NCBI GenBank assembly: GCA_036558265.1
Contig: DATBFY010000792.1
Location: forward strand, 1 to 9,397
Direction: 5' to 3'
DNA: 9,397 bases
DNA from: RYN-433 sp036558265
GTDB taxonomy: Bacteria; Planctomycetota; Phycisphaerae; Tepidisphaerales; Tepidisphaeraceae
This document shows, one piece after another, positions 6,569-9,397 of the stretch. The translations under genes and the position numbers were made by a program. The stretch's first letter is position 1; each line of letters begins with the position of its first letter. The notes under the pieces were generated by a model. It was not told the DNA's origin, made no database searches, and saw only the letters and a program-made list of their open reading frames with translations.

Positions 6569-6615
6569 GGTCGCGGCGGCTTGCCACCGCCGCGACCCCG
6601 GTGTGGGTGTCCCAC
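6569..6615 (-). promoter_or_regulatory. Tandem hairpins between nosZ and the NosB-like gene
   Basis: Two perfect inverted repeats lie in the 102-bp intercistronic gap. Next to the nosZ stop: GTGGG/CCCAC with a 3-nt loop (6603-6615), starting 2 nt after the TGA. Then an 11-bp GC-rich stem (6569-6579 pairing with 6587-6597; GGTCGCGGCGG and its complement) with a 7-nt loop. No T-tract follows on the minus strand (it reads TCTTCGAGAG), so this is not a standard intrinsic terminator. Candidate 3'-stabilising or processing structure for cytochrome-nosZ mRNA, or a partial attenuator. Confidence 0.7.
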
Positions 6616-6617
6616 GA

Positions 6618-8684
6618 TCACTTCGCATCCGCCGTCGCACCCGTCGGCTTGATGTGCAGATAGCCCATCATCTCCAGGTGCAGCGCCGAGCAGAACTCCG
6701 TGCAGTAGAACGGGTAGGTGCCCGGCCGATCCGCTACGAACTCGAACCGCTCGTACTCGCCCGGCTCCAGGCTCAGGTTCACGTTGTAGGCCGGCACGCA
6801 GAACCCGTGCGTCGCGTCCTGCGCACGCTCCAGGTTCGTGATGTGCCAGACGACCTTCTCGCCCTGGTTCACCTCGATGTGCTCGGGTGTGAAGTGACTT
6901 CGGATGGCCGTCATGTACACGTGAACCGCGCCGTCCTTCCGCTCGATCCGTTCCTTGCCGGCCTTGGGCGCGTCCGGATCCATCGACTGCGTCTCCGGGC
7001 TCCAGCCGACCTCCGGATAGGTCTTCCACGGCTTGAGGCGATTGGCCGGGATCATCTGGGCGTAGTGCGGCTCGCCCACCCCGATCGGCAGGTCGTACAG
7101 GACGGGCATCTTGTCGCCGGTGTTGTTGATGTCGAGCAACTGGAAGTTCTGCGGGAGCAAGGGCCCCGTCGGGAAGAAGCGATCGATCGACCACTTGTTC
7201 ATCGCCACCAGGTACTTGCCCACCGGGTTGGTCGTGTCCCCGCCCACCACCGCCAGGTGACCGATGTTGTATTGCACCGGCGTCTTGGTCACCAGCGTCC
7301 ACCCCGGCTCGGAGTGCTTGCCGGCATACTGCCCGCCTAGCGACCACCGCGCCACCGCAGGCTCGAGGAACAGCGACGTGTACGCGTAACCCTTGTCGTC
7401 GAACTGCGTGTGCAGCGGCCCCAGGCCCAGCTCGACCTGCGCCTCCTTGCACGCGTCGAAATCCAGCACCGGCACGCCGTACGGATCCTTCGCCGTGACC
7501 TTCTTCTCCGCGATCGCCCGCTGCACCTTGTCGAAGCTGTAGATCGTGACGTGCGGGTCGAGCTTGCCGGAGACGATCATGTACTCGCCGCCCGGCGTGA
7601 CGTCCACGCCGTGCGGGCTCTTGGGCTCAGGGACGAAGTACAGCACGCCCTCATCCACCAGCGTCTGCAGCTTGATCACCGGGAAGCCGTTCACCCGCTC
7701 GAACTTGCCGGCCTTGAAGATCTCCTGCACCTTCTTGAAGTTGATCACGTGCAGGTAGTCCATGTCGCGCTGGCTCGCCCCCGCCTCAAAGGGCGGCTTG
7801 CCCTTCTCCACACCGCCCGTCGCCAGCTCCGTATTGATCGAGTTCACGAACAACCACCCGTCGCTGACCTTCTTGCCCGAGGACGACAGGTCCTGCCAGT
7901 ACGGCGGCAGCTCCAGCGCGAACGACTGCGATGGGTCCAGCCGCCCCTTCTCCCGATCGAACTTCCACGCCGTCAGCATCCCCCGATACGACTTCTGATA
8001 GTCCTCGATCGGCGCATAGGCCGCCCCCAGTGGCGTCGCGTACTGTCCGCCCTCGATCACGTATTCGGTATTGGGCGTCACCACCGCCCCGCCGTGATCG
8101 CTCAGCGAGATCGGGTTCTTGATGATCTGCTTGGTCTCGAAATCGCGCAGGTCCACCACCGCCACGCGCGAGTTCGCCTTGTCGTTGACGAACAAGAACT
8201 GCCCGTCGTAATCGCCGTTGGTCTCCGACAGGTTGGGGTGGTGCGTATCGCCCCAGGTCAGCGTCTTACCCCCCACGCTGCCCTGCTTGAGGATCTCGTT
8301 GCCGGCGCCATAGCCCCACCCCTGCCACGGCTCGGGGGTGAACACCGCGATCGACCGCAGGATCCGCATCGACGGAACGCCGATCACGAAGATCTGCCCC
8401 GAGTGCCCGCCCGACGCGAACATGATCACGTCGTCCAGCTTGCCGCTGGGCGTATACGTCTTCGCCGCCGCCACCAGGTCGTCCGGCGTCAGGCCGCGCT
8501 CCTGCATCACCTGCTGCACCGCCGGCATGCCGCCCGCCGATGAGGTGTCGGCCTTGGCGGCATCAGGACCGCTCTTGTCACAACCGGCGAGGGTCGCCAC
8601 ACCGGCCATCATCGGAATCGTCGCCATCGCGGCGACACGTCGAATCATTCGTTGCACGTTCACGGGATACCTGACCTTTCGCAA
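6618..8684 (-). CDS. nosZ: NosZ, nitrous oxide reductase, clade II (Sec/lipoprotein type)
   Basis: 688-residue periplasmic multicopper enzyme reducing N2O to N2, the last step of denitrification. Numbering from ATG 8684. The seven-His CuZ set is complete: H148-H149 (clade II block DTHHPNLSET), H197, H312, H358, H425, H476, in the seven-bladed propeller. The C-terminal cupredoxin domain has the CuA ligands H626, C661, C665, H669, M672 in CTEFCSALHLEM, with Glu663 where clade I has Trp (CSWFC). The N-terminus has a Sec-like signal with lipobox LAGC (Cys35) followed by Asp36, and no Tat consensus. The start is uncertain: ATG 8684 has no SD at good spacing (AGGAG is 19 nt off), while GTG 8663 has AAGGTCAGG 6 nt upstream and gives 681 residues; ATG 8648 is also possible. 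Any of the three retains the lipobox. It follows the cytochrome gene by 15 bp (or 36 bp). Nothing suggests inactivation. Confidence 0.98.
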   Translation of the reverse strand: MRKVRYPVNVQRMIRRVAAMATIPMMAGVATLAGCDKSGPDAAKADTSSAGGMPAVQQVMQERGLTPDDLVAAAKTYTPSGKLDDVIMFASGGHSGQIFVIGVPSMRILRSIAVFTPEPWQGWGYGAGNEILKQGSVGGKTLTWGDTHHPNLSETNGDYDGQFLFVNDKANSRVAVVDLRDFETKQIIKNPISLSDHGGAVVTPNTEYVIEGGQYATPLGAAYAPIEDYQKSYRGMLTAWKFDREKGRLDPSQSFALELPPYWQDLSSSGKKVSDGWLFVNSINTELATGGVEKGKPPFEAGASQRDMDYLHVINFKKVQEIFKAGKFERVNGFPVIKLQTLVDEGVLYFVPEPKSPHGVDVTPGGEYMIVSGKLDPHVTIYSFDKVQRAIAEKKVTAKDPYGVPVLDFDACKEAQVELGLGPLHTQFDDKGYAYTSLFLEPAVARWSLGGQYAGKHSEPGWTLVTKTPVQYNIGHLAVVGGDTTNPVGKYLVAMNKWSIDRFFPTGPLLPQNFQLLDINNTGDKMPVLYDLPIGVGEPHYAQMIPANRLKPWKTYPEVGWSPETQSMDPDAPKAGKERIERKDGAVHVYMTAIRSHFTPEHIEVNQGEKVVWHITNLERAQDATHGFCVPAYNVNLSLEPGEYERFEFVADRPGTYPFYCTEFCSALHLEMMGYLHIKPTGATADAK

Positions 8685-8699
8685 TGTGTCGGTCGTCGT

Positions 8700-9197
8700 C
8701 TACTCCTGGATTCCGCGGATGTACGCGGCCAGGTCAGTCAATTGCTTGTCCGTCAACGCCGGGTTCCCACCCTTGGGCGGCATCGGGACTTTCGTCGTGT
8801 TGAGAGGGTCGCTGATGTCCCGCCCGCGCTTGAGGAAGTTCACCAGTTGCGCGTCCGCCTGACCGTGGACGAAGCCGCTGTGCACCAGGTCCTTCCCCAA
8901 CCCCGGCTTGCCCTTGGCGTCGTCGCCGTGACAGGCGTTGCACCCCTGGGCAAACAGCGTCTTCCCGCGCGCCGCCGCCAGCGGATCGACCTTCCCCGCG
9001 TTACCCGGCTTGAGCACCGCCTTCGCATGCTCGAGCTGCGCCGCCGCCAATTGACGCTGGTCGTAGCTCTGGATCTTCGCGTAGATCGTCGGCGTCAGCA
9101 TCAGCAGCAAAGCCCCAAGACCGGCCGTACCGGCCAGCAGCACCACTTCCCACCGCTTAGGCCCACGCTTGACGGCCTGGTCGATCGCTTCACTCAT
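8700..9197 (-). CDS. Membrane-anchored monohaem cytochrome c, likely electron donor to NosZ
   Basis: 165 residues. A basic N-terminus (RGPKRW, 11-16) precedes a TM helix at about 17-34 that has no cleavage site, so the protein should stay anchored with its haem domain outside the membrane. The single CxxCH haem site is CNACH at 86-90, and Met139 in KVPMPPKGG is the likely distal ligand. The C-terminal LTDKQLTDLAAYIRGI (148-163) is the class I cytochrome c final helix. A charged linker (41-72) separates anchor and domain. The start at 9197 has GAGG with 7-nt spacing. It is the first gene of the operon, directly upstream of nosZ, which supports a role carrying electrons from the bc1/alternative quinol oxidoreductase to CuA. 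Clade II clusters commonly encode such c-type cytochromes; that this one is the direct donor is inference. Confidence 0.92.
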   Translation of the reverse strand: MSEAIDQAVKRGPKRWEVVLLAGTAGLGALLLMLTPTIYAKIQSYDQRQLAAAQLEHAKAVLKPGNAGKVDPLAAARGKTLFAQGCNACHGDDAKGKPGLGKDLVHSGFVHGQADAQLVNFLKRGRDISDPLNTTKVPMPPKGGNPALTDKQLTDLAAYIRGIQE

Positions 9198-9213
9198 CGC
9201 TTCACCTCATTGT

Positions 9214-9235
9214 GGATAATAGGATCTTTTTATCC
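9214..9235. promoter_or_regulatory. Operator-like 22-bp dyad over the nos -10/start region
   Basis: GGATAA (9214-9219) and TTATCC (9230-9235) form perfect outer arms. Counting inner positions, 9 of 11 base pairs of the 22-bp dyad are symmetric. It covers the last base of the predicted -10 and the predicted start site, a position expected for a repressor. No regulator family can be assigned from the sequence. Confidence 0.5.
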
Positions 9236-9263
9236 TTATATCGGTCTCCTCCCTTCCAATCAA
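9235..9263 (-). promoter_or_regulatory. Sigma70-like promoter of the nos operon
   Basis: On the minus strand TTGATT (9263-9258) serves as -35, followed by a 17-bp spacer and TATAAG (9240-9235) as -10, matching TATAAT at 5 of 6. Transcription should start near 9228, giving a leader of about 31 nt with the GAGG SD before the cytochrome ATG at 9197. Planctomycete-like organisms do not always use strong consensus promoters, so experimental mapping is needed to confirm it. Confidence 0.65.
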
Positions 9264-9302
9264 CCGACATCCGCCCTACCGAATGGCTAATCACATCCCC
9301 GC

Positions 9303-9315
9303 GATCCGATTATCC
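9303..9315 (-). repeat. Upstream inverted copy of the GGATAATnGGATC element
   Basis: On the minus strand this reads GGATAATCGGATC. It matches GGATAATAGGATC on the plus strand at 9214-9226 at 12 of 13 bases. The two copies are in opposite orientation, centres 89 bp apart, with this one at about -81 relative to the predicted start of nos transcription. Confidence 0.6.
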
Positions 9316-9375
9316 GTTCAGCTCTGGCACATCGGTCGTTGGGAGAGGCAGTGCCTTGTTTCAGCGGCGAGGCCG

Positions 9376-9397
9376 ATGGAAGATTTCACCCGCCCAT
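9376..9397 (+). other. Possible start of a divergent gene, cut by the window end
   Basis: ATG at 9376 begins an open frame (MEDFTRP) that continues to the window edge. GCGAGG lies upstream, with only 3 nt between it and the ATG. Seven codons are too few to judge. If real, the gene is divergent from the nos operon and shares its control region. Confidence 0.2.

Noticed and set aside
6516..6587. Upstream ATGs (6587, 6533) as starts for the NosB-like protein
   Set aside because: ATG 6587 lies within the strong hairpin and ATG 6533 has GGAG abutting it with no spacer; 6515 has GAGAGG at 6-nt spacing and starts the recognisable protein.
5814..7340. A 508-codon open frame on the plus strand opposite nosB and nosZ
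   Set aside because: It is antisense to two clearly recognised genes, its product is an Arg/His/Gln-rich low-complexity sequence typical of GC-rich shadow frames, and no SD or domain is visible.
7410..8543. A 377-codon plus-strand open frame opposite nosZ
   Set aside because: Same Arg/His/Leu-rich composition, antisense to the conserved CuZ domain of NosZ; codon-bias artefact.
8582..8684. Tat signal on NosZ (RR at residues 15-16)
   Set aside because: The context IRRVAAM lacks the S/T-R-R-x-F-L-K pattern, and a lipobox follows; clade II NosZ proteins are Sec-exported.
9240..9337. Direct repeat ATCGGTC at 9240-9246 and 9331-9337
   Set aside because: Only 7 bp with no supporting symmetry or spacing; likely chance in GC-rich DNA.
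9198..9397. FNR/NNR/Crp-type box (TTGAT-N4-ATCAA) controlling nos
   Set aside because: TTGAT occurs once on the minus strand (9263-9259) but is not followed by ATCAA at the right spacing; it fits better as a -35 hexamer.

Overview
The window is high-GC bacterial DNA. Seven genes on the minus strand (2257-9197) form a compact nitrous oxide reductase (nos) cluster of the clade II (Sec-exported, 'atypical') type. Three unrelated genes lie on the plus strand to the left. The gene order, the CTEFC-type CuA motif, the DTHHP CuZ motif and the absence of a Tat signal on NosZ all point to clade II. That clade is found in Planctomycetota, Gemmatimonadota, Bacteroidota, Verrucomicrobiota, Myxococcota and others. 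The high GC, the alginate-lyase-family enzyme and the Lys-rich secreted protein make a planctomycete-like bacterium a reasonable guess, but the window alone does not settle the taxonomy.

Left part, plus strand: (1) a 5'-truncated alginate-lyase-family polysaccharide lyase (1-1030); (2) a small exported protein with Lys-rich arms around a beta-rich domain (1142-1573), followed by a clear Rho-independent terminator (1613-1640); (3) an HD-domain phosphohydrolase of the YfbR/HDDC2 type (1668-2267), possibly translated from a leaderless mRNA. The HD gene converges on nosL, and the two coding regions overlap by 11 bp with no terminator visible between them.

nos cluster, minus strand, in order of transcription: membrane-anchored monohaem cytochrome c (9197-8700), nosZ (8684-6618), a four-TM NosB-like membrane protein (6515-5853), nosD (5799-4429), nosF (4423-3641), nosY (3644-2718), nosL (2721-2257). 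nosF-nosY and nosY-nosL overlap by ATGA, and the nosD stop is 5 bp from the nosF start, so the maturation genes look translationally coupled. Proposed working: the cytochrome passes electrons from the quinol/bc1 side to the CuA centre of NosZ. NosZ reduces N2O to N2 at its CuZ site. NosD-NosF-NosY (ABC transporter plus periplasmic beta-helix) and NosL (copper lipoprotein) build CuZ. The NosB-like protein is a clade II companion whose function is not established. No nosR, nosX or nosG/H genes are present in the window.

Control region, 9198-9397: it holds a good sigma70-like promoter (TTGATT, 17 bp, TATAAG) for the nos operon. A near-palindromic 22-bp operator candidate overlaps its -10. Two inverted copies of a 13-bp element, GGATAATnGGATC, lie 89 bp apart. 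No classical FNR/NNR box was seen. A strong hairpin pair sits between nosZ and the NosB-like gene and may separate expression of the catalytic genes from the maturation genes. Both NosZ and NosL carry a lipobox followed by Asp. With the TM anchors on the cytochrome, NosD, NosB and NosY, this suggests the whole N2O-reducing apparatus is tethered to the cytoplasmic membrane.
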